Shown here: one piece after another, positions 37,327-46,690 of the stretch
How the letters are laid out: each line of letters begins with the position of its first letter
How positions within the stretch are numbered: position 1 is the stretch's first letter
Assembly (NCBI RefSeq): GCF_024692365.1
Contig: NZ_JAILMR010000008.1
Coordinates: 1-64,000, forward strand
Length of the DNA stretch: 64,000 bases
Direction of reading: 5' to 3'
Source of the DNA: Ruminococcus sp.
GTDB taxonomy: Bacteria; Bacillota; Clostridia; Oscillospirales; Ruminococcaceae
Notes under the pieces: generated by a model
Database searches by the model: none
What the model was told of the DNA's origin: nothing
The model's input: only the letters and a program-made list of their open reading frames with translations
Made by a program: the position numbers and the translations under genes

Positions 37327-38037
37327 TTACTGCCTTTCGCTCATTGCCATCAAGCCGGCAATCATCAGATCGTGATCAGTGGTTATCTTGAAATTCATTG
37401 GTTCGCCCTTAACGATGTGTATGGGATAACCACATTCCGTCAGTATACCACAGGTGTCCGTCAGCTTGCTAAGCCGTTCATCTCCAAGTTTTTGTATGCA
37501 TTCGTATAAAGTGGATATCTCAAAAGTCTGAGGCGTCTGTGCCCGCATAAGCTGTTTGCGGGGGAGATTTTCGGTTACTGTCATACCGTCAGTTGTTCTT
37601 ATAATAGTGTCGTCGGAAGGTATATAAGTTCCGCAGGCGGCTGTCTTCATCGCGGTATCAATGTTTTCTCGAATGATATTCTCGCTGACAAAAGGTCGTA
37701 CAGCATCGTGAGTTATGAGTACATCACCCTTATTGATACCGAACAAAGCAGTGACCTCACGCAGGATATTCATGACAGTTCCGTTTCTGTCCTTGCCGCC
37801 TGTTACAAGCCGAACTCGCTTTGTGCTTACATTGAATTCTTCAAGAATCTTGTCGGCATAGTCGTACCAATCAGGATTAATTCCTACGTAAATACGCTCT
37901 ATCTCGCCTATCTCCTCAAATGCACGTATCGTTCTGATGAGTATAGGCACGCCGCCTATTTCAATGAACTGTTTGGGCTTGTCGGCATTTTTGATACGTG
38001 TGCCGCTTCCGCCCGCAACTATTCCTGCAAAAATCAT
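37327..38037 (-). CDS. IspD/TarI family cytidylyltransferase
   Basis: The 236-residue protein has the nucleotide-binding GIVAGGSGTRIKNADKPKQF, ITHDAVRPFVS and NFKITTDHDL motifs of the IspD/TarI family. IspD makes CDP-methylerythritol for isoprenoids; TarI makes CDP-ribitol for wall teichoic acid or capsule. The PKQF-I-E-I-GG-x-P-I-L motif and lack of MEP genes beside it make a TarI-like role possible; IspH elsewhere in the window shows that the MEP pathway exists. AAGGAGGGG precedes the ATG. The zincin-like gene ends two bases upstream. Confidence 0.88.
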   Translation of the reverse strand: MIFAGIVAGGSGTRIKNADKPKQFIEIGGVPILIRTIRAFEEIGEIERIYVGINPDWYDYADKILEEFNVSTKRVRLVTGGKDRNGTVMNILREVTALFGINKGDVLITHDAVRPFVSENIIRENIDTAMKTAACGTYIPSDDTIIRTTDGMTVTENLPRKQLMRAQTPQTFEISTLYECIQKLGDERLSKLTDTCGILTECGYPIHIVKGEPMNFKITTDHDLMIAGLMAMSERQ

Positions 38038-38039
38038 TA

Positions 38040-38651
38040 CTACCCCTCCTTCGGTATATAATAAGTATCGTCACCGCAGAAAAGTATCTTGCTGCCTGCG
38101 GGTATTTTTCTGAACATATAGAAAACGTTGTAAGCATCAGGGTAAGGGCTTATCATGCCCATCATAGAAAGTATGAACAGTATGCTGTTCAGCGCTTCAT
38201 TCTCAGCTGAACAAAGCTGAAATAATATCAGTGGAACAAGACCGAGTATATAAGGCAAAAGTGACATTACTGTAAATCGCCATCTTTTCAGGGGATAGAA
38301 TGCAAGCGCAACAGCAGCGAACTGTTTGAGTATACCAATGCTGACAATTGCTTTCTTAGGATATGCAATGGCATGAAGAAACTCGTGGAGTATCAGATAC
38401 AATGGAGTTATAAGAAGCCCGACGATAGTCCATGGCAGACTTATAACATTCATTTTTGCGGCTGAACATTTTGCCACCATTGAAACCATGCATATCATAA
38501 ATGAACAGACCGCAATAGGTGCTGCTTTCATCATCATCTCACCCATAGAATTCGGCAGATCTGTTTTTATTGCATTTTCGGGCAGGGGAGCACTCTGATA
38601 TTTTGCGATATCTTTCTGATCTATTATCCCTATCCATCTAATCTTTGGCAT
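38040..38651 (-). CDS. DUF3267-like membrane zincin
   Basis: The 203-residue protein has about four membrane helices (about 43-65, 70-90, 120-140, 150-175). It carries an HExxH zinc-peptidase motif, HEFLH, at about 89-93 near the end of a helix, typical of DUF3267 putative site-2-type or zincin peptidases. Activity of the family is not established. It is probably cotranscribed with the cytidylyltransferase gene just downstream, but functional linkage is unclear. Confidence 0.8.
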   Translation of the reverse strand: MPKIRWIGIIDQKDIAKYQSAPLPENAIKTDLPNSMGEMMMKAAPIAVCSFMICMVSMVAKCSAAKMNVISLPWTIVGLLITPLYLILHEFLHAIAYPKKAIVSIGILKQFAAVALAFYPLKRWRFTVMSLLPYILGLVPLILFQLCSAENEALNSILFILSMMGMISPYPDAYNVFYMFRKIPAGSKILFCGDDTYYIPKEG

Positions 38652-38729
38652 TAGTTTACTCCCTTATATAAGATTTGTTGAATCCGGGCACGCTGTTTTC
38701 ACGTGAGCAGAATATATTTACAGTGATGA

Positions 38730-39242
38730 TCATTTGTTGTATTCCTCTTTAAGTATAGCGTATATGTAGAAATCATTATATCCGCCTTCTTTTGAGGGAT
38801 ATACCTGCTTGAATTCAGCTTCGCGGCGCATTCCAAGTCTTTCACAAAGTTTATATGATCTTTCGTTGCGGACATCTACTTCTGCTATTATCCGTCTTAC
38901 ACCCATGTTATTGAATGCATATCCGATGAAAGCCACGACGCTTTCTGATGCGTAACCATTACCTTGATATTTCCCGTTGAAAGTATAACCTATCTCATAA
39001 GTACCGTACTCTCTCTTGGAAAAAAATATTTTACCAATAACTTTGTCCTCGAGCGCGACAGCGAAAAATTCACTGCTTTCTGAAAACTTTGATGCTTCGG
39101 CTACCGCCGCTTCGTGAGTGAAAGTATCATAGGGTTCAAAATATGTTACGTCCTTATCCGTCAGTATCTCCGCAAGATCATCGCCGTCATAAGGCTGAAA
39201 TTTTCTGACAGTAAGTCTTTCAGTTCTTAATAGAATATCCAT
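38730..39242 (-). CDS. RimJ/RimL-type GNAT acetyltransferase
   Basis: The 170-residue protein shows the RimJ/RimL pattern: TERLTVRKFQPYDGDDLAEI at the start, IGYTFNGKYQGNGYASESV for acetyl-CoA binding (about 88-106) and NERSYKLCERLGMRREAEF near the end. It probably acetylates an N-terminus or small amine; target unknown. ATG 39242 is preceded closely by AAGGTG; an in-frame GTG and TTG upstream are less likely. Confidence 0.87.
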   Translation of the reverse strand: MDILLRTERLTVRKFQPYDGDDLAEILTDKDVTYFEPYDTFTHEAAVAEASKFSESSEFFAVALEDKVIGKIFFSKREYGTYEIGYTFNGKYQGNGYASESVVAFIGYAFNNMGVRRIIAEVDVRNERSYKLCERLGMRREAEFKQVYPSKEGGYNDFYIYAILKEEYNK

Positions 39243-39263
39243 AATCACCTTGATATACAACAA

Positions 39264-39282
39264 ACGGGCGCAGAACGCCCGT
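39264..39282 (-). terminator. Hairpin after prs
   Basis: ACGGGCG pairs with CGCCCGT; on the minus strand TTGTTGT follows, a weak U-run, so it may be a leaky terminator into the GNAT gene. Confidence 0.6.
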
Positions 39283-39296
39283 TGAGTTAAACTAAA

Positions 39297-40451
39297 TTAA
39301 TTGCCCTTCTTGATATCGTACTTGTCCAGCAGAGCAGTTATCTTCTTGTGAGGATCAATTACCTCAGATATAGAAGCATCGTGATTGAGTGCTGCAATGT
39401 AGTAAGCGATATACTTAGCAACATCAACTTCGTGGAACCACTTTCTCTCCAGCAGTTCGGGAGTTCTGTAAGTCAAGTTAGTGCCGAATACGCCGTCAAT
39501 AACGCCATCAGCATAAGCCTTGTCAAATGTAGCAAGACCGTTTGTGAAAATAGCGTAGGTAGCATAGCAGTATATCTTGCTTGCATTACGCTTTTTCAGT
39601 TCAGCAGCAACTTCCAGCATGGATTCGCCCGAAGAGATGATATCGTCAGCAATGAAAACGTCCTTGCCTGTAACGTCGTTGCCCATGTATTCGTGTGCAA
39701 CGATTGGGTTTCTGCCGTTTACGACTGTTGAGTAGTCACGTCTCTTGTAGAACATACCCATGTCAACGCCCAGTACGGAAGCATAATACATATTTCTGTT
39801 GATAGCGCCCTCGTCAGGGGATACGATCATGAAATGTGCCTTGTCGGGCTTGAAATCGTCAAGACTTCTGAACATGGATTTCAGCACCTGATAGGAGGGG
39901 ATAATGTTGTCAAAGCCCATCAGAGGAACTGCGTTCTGAACTCTGGGGTCGTGTGCGTCGAATGTCAGGACATTTGAAACGCCCATAGCCTGGAGTTCCT
40001 GCAAAGCAACTGCGCAGTCGAGAGATTCACGGTAGTTTCTGCGATGCTGTCTGCCGCCGTAAAGGGAAGGCATGATCACGTTTATACGGTGAGCCTTGCC
40101 GCTTGCAGCCTGGATTATACGCTTGAGATCCTGATAGTGGTCGTCAGGCGACATATAATTCTCGTGACCGAAGTAATTGTACTTTACGCTGTAATTACCC
40201 ATATCACAGAGAATGAAAAGGTCATTACCTCTTACGGTCTGTTTGATAAGACCCTTGCCGTCACCGGATGAAAATCTGGGACACTCAGCATCAACGAGGA
40301 ATGTCTCCTTAAAGAAATTGTCCTCATTAGCCCACTTTACCAGATAAGCGTTGACTTTTTCTCCCAGTTCCTTCGCACCCTCCATAGGGATAAGTCCCAG
40401 AGGAGCCACTCTGGAATCGTTGTCAAATAAGATCTTGTCAGCACTGCCCAT
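39297..40451 (-). CDS. prs: Ribose-phosphate pyrophosphokinase, long form
   Basis: The 384-residue enzyme makes PRPP from ribose 5-phosphate and ATP for purine, pyrimidine, His and Trp synthesis. The PRPP loop is ADDIISSGESM (a variant of the usual DDxxxTGGT), and FDAHDPRVQN and MPSLYGGRQHRR fit the catalytic flap and subunit regions. It is about 70 residues longer than classical class I Prs (about 315), with additions in the N-terminal half. ATG 40451 has GGAGGT ten bases upstream. Confidence 0.9.
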   Translation of the reverse strand: MGSADKILFDNDSRVAPLGLIPMEGAKELGEKVNAYLVKWANEDNFFKETFLVDAECPRFSSGDGKGLIKQTVRGNDLFILCDMGNYSVKYNYFGHENYMSPDDHYQDLKRIIQAASGKAHRINVIMPSLYGGRQHRRNYRESLDCAVALQELQAMGVSNVLTFDAHDPRVQNAVPLMGFDNIIPSYQVLKSMFRSLDDFKPDKAHFMIVSPDEGAINRNMYYASVLGVDMGMFYKRRDYSTVVNGRNPIVAHEYMGNDVTGKDVFIADDIISSGESMLEVAAELKKRNASKIYCYATYAIFTNGLATFDKAYADGVIDGVFGTNLTYRTPELLERKWFHEVDVAKYIAYYIAALNHDASISEVIDPHKKITALLDKYDIKKGN

Positions 40452-40511
40452 TATCTTACATACCTCCATAATTATATATAGGCGGAAACTGTCCGCCCTC
40501 TTCCAATTAAC

Positions 40512-40540
40512 ATTATAACTTATAATTCTTTCTTTTACAA
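40512..40540 (-). promoter_or_regulatory. prs promoter
   Basis: On the minus strand TTGTAA (40535-40540), 17 bases, TATAAT (40512-40517). The 40452-40782 gap contains this promoter and the divergent thrH promoter; the AT-rich stretch between them shows nothing else. Confidence 0.7.
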
Positions 40541-40715
40541 GAGGTTTTTCAGAAATTTAACAGTTTTTCATCTTTTGACCAAAATTATACTTTTTTACAA
40601 AAACAATTTTTGCAGTTAGTTATAACAAAAACATCATATACTCTCGGATAATATATGTATTTGGAAATAGAGCATATATTTGCAGGATTAGTAATCAAAA
40701 AATGCAAAAATCCTC

Positions 40716-40744
40716 TTTACATTTTCATAAATATGTTGTATAAT
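40716..40744 (+). promoter_or_regulatory. thrH promoter
   Basis: TTTACA (40716-40721), 17 bases, TATAAT (40739-40744). Confidence 0.7.
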
Positions 40745-40782
40745 AATATTCGGAAATTTGAGATATTATGGAGGAATTTAAA

Positions 40783-41388
40783 ATGATAGTTACTTGTCTT
40801 GACCTTGAGGGCGTTCTGGTTCCTGAAATATGGATCGCTTTTGCAGAAGCTAGCGGTATCCCCGAGCTGAAAAAGACCACCAGAGATGAACCCGATTACG
40901 ATAAGCTCATGCAGTATCGTCTTGCTATACTGAAAGACCATGGTCTTGGTCTTAAAGAGATACAGGATACAATCGCAAAGATCAATCCTATGCCCGGTGC
41001 TAAGGAGTTCCTTGATGAGCTGAGAGATTGCTGTCAGGTTCTTATCCTGAGCGATACCTTCACACAGTTCGCAAAGCCCCTTATGAAGAAACTGGGAATG
41101 CCTACCATTTTCTGTAATGAACTGGTAGTTGCTGATAACGGCGAGATCACAGGCTACAAGATGCGTTGTGAGAAGTCCAAGCTCACTACTGTTAAGGCAC
41201 TTCAGTCCTGCGGTTTTGAGACTATCGCCAGCGGTGACAGCTACAACGATCTGGGTATGATACTGAACAGCCGTGCAGGCTACCTTTTCAGAAGCACCGA
41301 TCAGATCAAGGCTGATTATCCTCAGCTTCCTGCATTCGAGACTTATGATGAACTGCTCTCTGCTATCAAGGCTGAGATAGCTAAATAA
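40783..41388 (+). CDS. thrH: ThrH phosphoserine phosphatase / homoserine phosphotransferase
   Basis: The 201-residue HAD protein matches ThrH: the motif I DLEGVLVPEIW with Glu in place of the second-position residue common in SerB, SDTFTQF, Lys in CEKSK, and GDSYNDLGM. ThrH of Pseudomonas hydrolyses phosphoserine and can pass phosphate to homoserine. GGAGG precedes ATG 40783; the ATG 15 bases upstream overlaps this ribosome site and is rejected. It is monocistronic with strong promoter and terminator. Confidence 0.9.
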   Translation: MIVTCLDLEGVLVPEIWIAFAEASGIPELKKTTRDEPDYDKLMQYRLAILKDHGLGLKEIQDTIAKINPMPGAKEFLDELRDCCQVLILSDTFTQFAKPLMKKLGMPTIFCNELVVADNGEITGYKMRCEKSKLTTVKALQSCGFETIASGDSYNDLGMILNSRAGYLFRSTDQIKADYPQLPAFETYDELLSAIKAEIAK

Positions 41389-41407
41389 GATATTTTGATA
41401 TCCCGGG

Positions 41408-41437
41408 CACCGACATGGATTTTGTCGGTGTCTTTTT
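41408..41437 (+). terminator. thrH terminator
   Basis: CACCGACA pairs with TGTCGGTG (41423-41430), then TCTTTTT. Confidence 0.85.
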
Positions 41438-41494
41438 ATGTTATTATGACCAATTATTGGAAGCTATATGAACATTTATTTTATATTCAAATAC

Positions 41495-41524
41495 TTGACA
41501 TATATTGGTTTAATATGTTATAAT
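41495..41524 (+). promoter_or_regulatory. Promoter of the CapD-type gene
   Basis: TTGACA (41495-41500), 18 bases, TATAAT (41519-41524) with extended TGT. Transcription should begin near 41531. Confidence 0.75.
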
Positions 41525-41559
41525 ATGTTAAAATGGAGAAAAAGGGGGAGGTCTTCATT

Positions 41560-43632
41560 GTGACAGATGAGTGTAAAATTGTGAACAAAATAAAACTCAG
41601 ATCAAAAAAGCGTTTTGAACACTGGCAGATAATTTCCATGTATCTTTTCATGTATGATGTTATTGTCAGTGCAGGCAGTTATTTTGCTGCGCTATGGCTG
41701 AGATATGATCTGAGTTTTTCAAAGATACCTCGTGAATATCTTAAAGCATATGCGTATTTTATGCCTATCTATATTCTGGCAGTTTTCTTTGTTCACGGTT
41801 ATAATAAGCTTTACAGGAGTATATGGAGATTCGCAAGTTATTCCGAACTAAAGCGCGTTACATTAGCAACCGCTGAACTTGCGATGATACATACAGTGCT
41901 GATAACTGTTATTTTCAGACGTATGCCCATATCTTACTATGTTGTGGGACCCATGCTTCAGTTCTGCTTTGTGATCGGCATCAGGTTCTGCTACCGATTC
42001 ATACTTCTTGAACGTGAACGCAGAACTGATCACGGTAAAGTTGAGGACAGAAGATACAAGCGTGTTATGCTGATCGGTGCGGGCAACGCAGGTCAGATGA
42101 TAATGAGAGATATAGATCAGTCAACTGGTCTCAGAGAAAAGGTCGTTTGTATCATCGACGATAATCCGAATAAATGGGGCAGATACATAGACGGTGTTCA
42201 GATCGTCGGCGGACGTGATGATATACTTTTGTCAGTAAAGAAATACAGCGTCAATGCGATCTATGTGGCTATCCCAAGCGCATCTCCCGAAGACAGGAGC
42301 GAAGTGCTGAACATCTGCAAGGAAACAGGCTGTGAGCTGAAAAATTTGCCCGGTATCTTCCAGTTTATAACCGGAGATGTATCCGTTGCAAAGATGAAAG
42401 ATGTGGCTATCGAAGATCTGCTGGGCAGAGATCCTATCGAGATGGATATGTCCGAGGTTTATGCGAATATTCAGGGTAAAGTCGTACTGGTAACCGGAGG
42501 CGGCGGATCTATAGGCAGCGAACTTTGCAGACAGGTCGCAAAGCACAATCCTAAACAGCTTATTATTTTCGATGTTTATGAAAATAATGCTTATGAGATA
42601 CAGATGGAACTCCGACGCAATATGCCCGAACTCAACCTTGTTGTTATGATAGGTTCTGTTCGTGATAATAAGCGTATCAACGAAGTTTTTGAAAAGTATC
42701 ACGTTGATATCGTATACCACGCCGCTGCACATAAGCATGTTCCTCTTATGGAGGACAGCCCCTGTGAAGCTATCAAAAATAACGCAATTGGTACATACAA
42801 GACTGCTTATGCAGCAATGCGCAGTGGTTGTCAGAGGTTTGTTCTCATATCTACCGATAAGGCAGTTAATCCCACGAATATAATGGGTGCCAGCAAGCGT
42901 CTGTGTGAAATGATAATCCAGACCTTCGACTATATGGTTAAAAATGGCAGATGCAGCGAACTGCCCAGACTTCACGCCCACATGACAGGTGAGGACTGGA
43001 AAGCTGATGAAGCACTGGAGAATTTCACACCCCATACTCAGTTCTGTGCTGTGCGTTTCGGTAACGTGCTTGGAAGTAACGGTTCGGTAATTCCTCTGTT
43101 CAAAAAGCAGATAGCCGAGGGTGGTCCTGTTACTGTAGTTGATAAGAACATCAACCGTTTCTTCATGAGTATCCCCGAGGCTGTATCGCTGGTATTGCAG
43201 GCTAGTATCCTGGGCAATGGTTCGGAGATATATGTTCTTGATATGGGCGAACCCATCAAGATAGATACCCTTGCGCGTAATCTTATAAAGCTTTCAGGTC
43301 ATAAGCCTGATGTTGATATTAAGATTGTTTATACAGGTCTTCGTCCCGGCGAGAAGCTTTATGAAGAAAAGCTGATGGCTGAGGAAGGTCTGAAACGTAC
43401 CAAGAATCAGAAGATACATATCGGACAGCCTATACCTTTTGAGTATGAGAAGTTCCTTAAAGATATCAAGGAACTTATGGACGTAGCCTACTGCGAGGAC
43501 GAGTACGGCGTTTATGAAAAAGTATGTGAAGTCGTTACTACTTTCCACCCGACTTCTGCGCCCGAAAAGCCTGTGATAAAGGCAAGTTCCTACAAAACAC
43601 AGCATCATTCAGGTCTACTTGTAAATGTATGA
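41560..43632 (+). CDS. Membrane nucleoside-diphosphate-sugar epimerase/dehydratase (CapD/FlaA1 family)
   Basis: The start is probably GTG 41560: GGGAGGT lies seven bases upstream, whereas ATG 41533 is only two bases past the expected transcript start. The 690-residue protein has four membrane helices (about 20-150), a first Rossmann domain (IGAGNAGQMI near 170), then an extended SDR domain (VTGGGGSIGSELCRQ near 310, STDKAVNPTNIMGASKR with the catalytic motif). The family makes 4-keto-6-deoxy or epimerised UDP-amino sugars for capsule, glycans or protein glycosylation. No glycosyltransferases adjoin it. Confidence 0.92.
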   Translation: MTDECKIVNKIKLRSKKRFEHWQIISMYLFMYDVIVSAGSYFAALWLRYDLSFSKIPREYLKAYAYFMPIYILAVFFVHGYNKLYRSIWRFASYSELKRVTLATAELAMIHTVLITVIFRRMPISYYVVGPMLQFCFVIGIRFCYRFILLERERRTDHGKVEDRRYKRVMLIGAGNAGQMIMRDIDQSTGLREKVVCIIDDNPNKWGRYIDGVQIVGGRDDILLSVKKYSVNAIYVAIPSASPEDRSEVLNICKETGCELKNLPGIFQFITGDVSVAKMKDVAIEDLLGRDPIEMDMSEVYANIQGKVVLVTGGGGSIGSELCRQVAKHNPKQLIIFDVYENNAYEIQMELRRNMPELNLVVMIGSVRDNKRINEVFEKYHVDIVYHAAAHKHVPLMEDSPCEAIKNNAIGTYKTAYAAMRSGCQRFVLISTDKAVNPTNIMGASKRLCEMIIQTFDYMVKNGRCSELPRLHAHMTGEDWKADEALENFTPHTQFCAVRFGNVLGSNGSVIPLFKKQIAEGGPVTVVDKNINRFFMSIPEAVSLVLQASILGNGSEIYVLDMGEPIKIDTLARNLIKLSGHKPDVDIKIVYTGLRPGEKLYEEKLMAEEGLKRTKNQKIHIGQPIPFEYEKFLKDIKELMDVAYCEDEYGVYEKVCEVVTTFHPTSAPEKPVIKASSYKTQHHSGLLVNV

Positions 43633-43639
43633 ATAATTT

Positions 43640-43683
43640 GGCACTTCTGCTTAAAATAAGCGGAAGCGCCATTTTGTTTTTGT
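43640..43683 (+). terminator. Terminator of the CapD-type gene
   Basis: GGCACTTCTGCTT pairs with AAGCGGAAGCGCC with two mismatches, then ATTTTGTTTTT. Confidence 0.75.
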
Positions 43684-43716
43684 ATCTTCAAAAATATTAA
43701 AGAAGAGTGAAATCAC

Positions 43717-43745
43717 TTGACAAAAAGGGATATATCTGATAAAAT
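43717..43745 (+). promoter_or_regulatory. Promoter of the M15 peptidase gene
   Basis: TTGACA (43717-43722), 17 bases, TAAAAT (43740-43745) with extended TGA. It lies inside the longer version of the ORF, which supports the later ATG start. Confidence 0.65.
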
Positions 43746-43809
43746 ATCCTATGCCGACAGTGATATGGCGTCGGTTTCAGGTCATTTGATTTGGAGGAAG
43801 GAAAGTAAT

Positions 43810-44454
43810 ATGAAAAATGAAGTTATCATGCTTCGTGAGGGCTTTTCAGCCTGCCCCGTACCAGATGATGTTAGGGAGCGTATCATGGGCATAACTTACA
43901 AGGATAACAGTGAGATACAGCTTGATGATCTTTCTTACCTGAATATCAGGTATCTTGATTTTTCTCACAATATAGCCGATGGTGAGATGATAGTGCATAA
44001 GTCGCTGGCGAAAGAGGTTCTTGAAATATTCGAGATGCTGTTTGAAGCAGAGTACGAGATCGAAAAGATTCGCCTTTGTGATGAGTATAATGGTGACGAT
44101 GAGCTTTCTATGGCGGATAATAATTCATCTGCGTTCAATTTCAGGAACGTTGCAGGCACTCATGAACTTTCGATGCACGCGCTTGGCAGGGCGATAGACA
44201 TAAATCCCCTGTATAATCCCTATATTGTAGGTGATAAGATAAGCCCCGCAAATTCAGCGAAGTATGTAAACAGGGGAGCTGATTTTGACCACAAGATAGA
44301 TCATCATGATCTTGCGTTTAAGGTGTTTTCATGCAAAGGCTGGCACTGGGGCGGTGACTGGACAAACTCCAAGGACTATCAGCATTTCTATAAGCCTAAG
44401 GAGAATCTTGTAAAGTCAGCGGTTGATAAGATCAAAAAATTAGTTTCAGAATAA
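43810..44454 (+). CDS. M15 family D,D-/L,D-peptidase, apparently cytoplasmic
   Basis: The 214-residue protein has the M15 zinc-peptidase motifs SMHALGRAIDINP (SxHxxGxAxD) near 123-135 and GWHWGGDW near 180, as in VanX/VanY and the M15C enzymes that cut peptidoglycan stem peptides. ATG 43810 with GGAGGAAGG is chosen because the promoter lies downstream of the earlier ATG. With that start there is no signal peptide, so it may trim recycled muropeptides or act as a VanX-like dipeptidase; this is inference. Confidence 0.82.
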   Translation: MKNEVIMLREGFSACPVPDDVRERIMGITYKDNSEIQLDDLSYLNIRYLDFSHNIADGEMIVHKSLAKEVLEIFEMLFEAEYEIEKIRLCDEYNGDDELSMADNNSSAFNFRNVAGTHELSMHALGRAIDINPLYNPYIVGDKISPANSAKYVNRGADFDHKIDHHDLAFKVFSCKGWHWGGDWTNSKDYQHFYKPKENLVKSAVDKIKKLVSE

Positions 44455-44456
44455 AT

Positions 44457-44490
44457 GAAAACGTACCAGTGGTATCCATTGGTACGTTTT
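44457..44490. terminator. Bidirectional terminator
   Basis: ACGTACCA pairs with TGGTACGT (44480-44487), with AAAA to the left and TTTTTG to the right. It serves the convergent M15 peptidase and Spx/ArsC-like genes. Confidence 0.8.
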
Positions 44491-44494
44491 TGTA

Positions 44495-44842
44495 TTATTT
44501 GATCTTTTCCCAATCGGCTTCTTTGAAACCTACAAGCACAGTGTCATCGGTTATGAGAATAGGTCTTTTGACCAACATACCATCGGTTGCGAGAAGTTTC
44601 AGCTGCTCATCTTCGGGCATTGTTGGAAGTTTGTCTTTGAGTTCCATTGACTTATACAGCAATCCGCTGGTATTGAAAAACTTTTTCAGCGGCAGACCGC
44701 TTTTGGAGTGCCAGTTTTTCAATTCGTCATATGTCGGATTATTCTCTTTGATATCGCGAAGTTTGTACTGTAAGCCATTGTCGTCCAACCATTTCTGTGC
44801 CTTTTTGCAGGTGGTACATTTTGGGTAACAAATGAATAGCAT
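44495..44842 (-). CDS. ArsC/Spx family thioredoxin-fold protein
   Basis: The 115-residue protein has the N-terminal CTTC (CxxC, residues 9-12) in YPKCTTCKKAQKWLDD, followed by RDIKENNPTYDELKNW and KRPILI. This is the ArsC/Spx fold. Members include arsenate reductases and redox-sensing RNA polymerase partners; the CxxC and length fit the YffB/MgsR-like branch as well. Nothing nearby suggests arsenic detoxification, so function stays open. Confidence 0.87.
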   Translation of the reverse strand: MLFICYPKCTTCKKAQKWLDDNGLQYKLRDIKENNPTYDELKNWHSKSGLPLKKFFNTSGLLYKSMELKDKLPTMPEDEQLKLLATDGMLVKRPILITDDTVLVGFKEADWEKIK

Positions 44843-44910
44843 TTTAGTCCTCCTTTGGATGATGTTGTTTTATATTATTTTTTATCTCAGACATCATTTC
44901 TATTTCTATC

Positions 44911-44939
44911 AAAAAAGCTCCGCAGGATATGCGGAGCTT
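44911..44939 (-). terminator. pckA terminator
   Basis: AAGCTCCGCA pairs with TGCGGAGCTT; on the minus strand TTTTTTGATAG follows. Confidence 0.85.
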
Positions 44940-44958
44940 TGATTGTATAAGCCAATTA

Positions 44959-46572
44959 TTAGAGCTTAGGACCAGCAGCAACCAGTGCCTTACCAGCCTC
45001 GTTGCCCTCGTACTTGGAGAAGTTCTTGATGAATCTGTTAGCCAGATCCTTTGCCTTCTCTTCCCACTCAGAAGCATTTGTATATGTATCTCTGGGATCG
45101 AGAATACCGGAATCAACGCCAGGCAGCTCGGTAGGAACTTCAAAATCAAAGAAGGGGATCTTCTTGGTAGGAGCCTTCAGAACATCGCCGTTCAGGAGAG
45201 CGTCGATGATACCACGAGTATCCTTGATGGAGATTCTCTTACCTGTTCCGTTCCAACCAGTGTTTACGAGGTATGCCTTAGCACCGCTCTTTTCCATCTT
45301 CTTAACGAGCTCTTCAGCATACTTTGTAGGATGCAGCTCGAGGAATGCCTGACCGAAGCAAGCAGAGAATGTAGGAGTAGGCTCAGTGATGCCACGCTCA
45401 GTACCAGCCAGCTTTGCAGTGAATCCGGACAGGAAGTAGTACTTGGTCTGCTCAGCAGTCAGGATGGATACAGGAGGCAGTACGCCGAAAGCATCAGCAG
45501 AGAGGAAGATTACGTTCTCAGCAGCAGGACCTGCAGAAACGCCGTTAACCTCGGAAGCGATGTTGTTGATGTGATCGATAGGATAAGAAACACGAGTGTT
45601 CTCGGTTACGGACTTATCATCGAAGTCGATCTTGCCGTTTGCATCAACAGTTACGTTCTCAAGCAGAGCGTCTCTCTTGATAGCGTTGTAGATGTCAGGC
45701 TCGGATTCTTTATCAAGGCCGATAACCTTTGCATAGCAGCCGCCCTCGAAGTTGAATACGCCATTGTCGTCCCAACCGTGCTCATCGTCACCGATAAGTC
45801 TTCTCTTAGGATCGGTAGACAGAGTGGTCTTACCTGTACCGGACAGACCGAAGAAGATAGCAGTGTGCTTGCCGTCCATATCGCAGTTAGCAGAGCAGTG
45901 CATGGAAGCGATGCCCTTGAGAGGGAGGTAGTAGTTCATCATGGAGAACATACCCTTCTTCATCTCACCGCCGTACCATGTGTTGATGATAACCTGCTCA
46001 CGGCTTGTGATATTGAATACAACTGCAGTCTCAGAGTTCAGACCCAGCTCCTTGTAGTTCTCAACCTTAGCCTTGGAAGCGTTGTATACAACGAAATCAG
46101 GCTCAAAGTTCTCGAGCTCTTCAGCAGTAGGCTTGATGAACATATTCTCAATAAAGTGTGCCTGCCATGCCACCTCAACGATGAAACGAACAGCCATTCT
46201 TGTGTCCTTGTTAGCGCCGCAGAAAGCATCAACTACGAACAGCTTCTTGTTGCAGAGCTCTTCAACAGCGATCTTCTTAACAGCGTCCCAAGTCTCCTGA
46301 GAAGCAGCGTGGTTATCGTTCTTGTACTCATCAGTTGTCCACCAAACTGTGTCCTTGGAGTTCTCGTCCATAACGATGAACTTATCCTTAGGTGAACGAC
46401 CGGTATAGATACCTGTCATAACGTTTACAGCGCCCAGCTCAGTCTCCTGTCCGACCTCGAAACCTTCAAGACCTTCCTTGGTCTCCTCCTTGAAGAGCTC
46501 TTCATAGGAAGGGTTGCGGATGATCTCAACTGAACCGGTGATGCCATACTTTGTAAGATCAAGATTTGCCAT
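44959..46572 (-). CDS. pckA: Phosphoenolpyruvate carboxykinase (ATP)
   Basis: The 537-residue enzyme interconverts oxaloacetate + ATP and PEP + CO2 + ADP. In rumen-type anaerobes it usually runs in the carboxylating direction toward succinate. The P-loop [33 protein letters not shown] and DDEHGWDD are intact. ATG 46572 follows AAGGAGG at seven bases. Codon use is strongly biased, as expected for an abundant enzyme, which also creates a long antisense open frame. It has its own promoter and terminator. Confidence 0.97.
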   Translation of the reverse strand: MANLDLTKYGITGSVEIIRNPSYEELFKEETKEGLEGFEVGQETELGAVNVMTGIYTGRSPKDKFIVMDENSKDTVWWTTDEYKNDNHAASQETWDAVKKIAVEELCNKKLFVVDAFCGANKDTRMAVRFIVEVAWQAHFIENMFIKPTAEELENFEPDFVVYNASKAKVENYKELGLNSETAVVFNITSREQVIINTWYGGEMKKGMFSMMNYYLPLKGIASMHCSANCDMDGKHTAIFFGLSGTGKTTLSTDPKRRLIGDDEHGWDDNGVFNFEGGCYAKVIGLDKESEPDIYNAIKRDALLENVTVDANGKIDFDDKSVTENTRVSYPIDHINNIASEVNGVSAGPAAENVIFLSADAFGVLPPVSILTAEQTKYYFLSGFTAKLAGTERGITEPTPTFSACFGQAFLELHPTKYAEELVKKMEKSGAKAYLVNTGWNGTGKRISIKDTRGIIDALLNGDVLKAPTKKIPFFDFEVPTELPGVDSGILDPRDTYTNASEWEEKAKDLANRFIKNFSKYEGNEAGKALVAAGPKL

Positions 46573-46662
46573 TTTATTTTCCTCCTTAAAATAATTGACT
46601 TGATAATTGAGCACGAAAAATTGTTGAACAAACAACAATATATAGTGGCACTCATTATTTCT

Positions 46663-46690
46663 ATTATACCATATTTTCAGCCTTTGTCAA
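46663..46690 (-). promoter_or_regulatory. pckA promoter
   Basis: On the minus strand TTGACA (46685-46690), 16 bases, TATAAT (46663-46668) with extended TGG: a strong promoter. The leader is about 84 bases. The rest of the 46573-46941 gap is AT-rich and shows only the terminator at 46860-46886. Confidence 0.75.

Noticed and set aside
42232-43035. 267-residue open frame antisense to the CapD-type gene
   Set aside because: It lies wholly within a well-supported gene, with no promoter or ribosome site.
44929-46395. 488-residue open frame antisense to pckA
   Set aside because: It is produced by the strong codon bias of pckA on the other strand, has no ribosome site and shows no family motifs.
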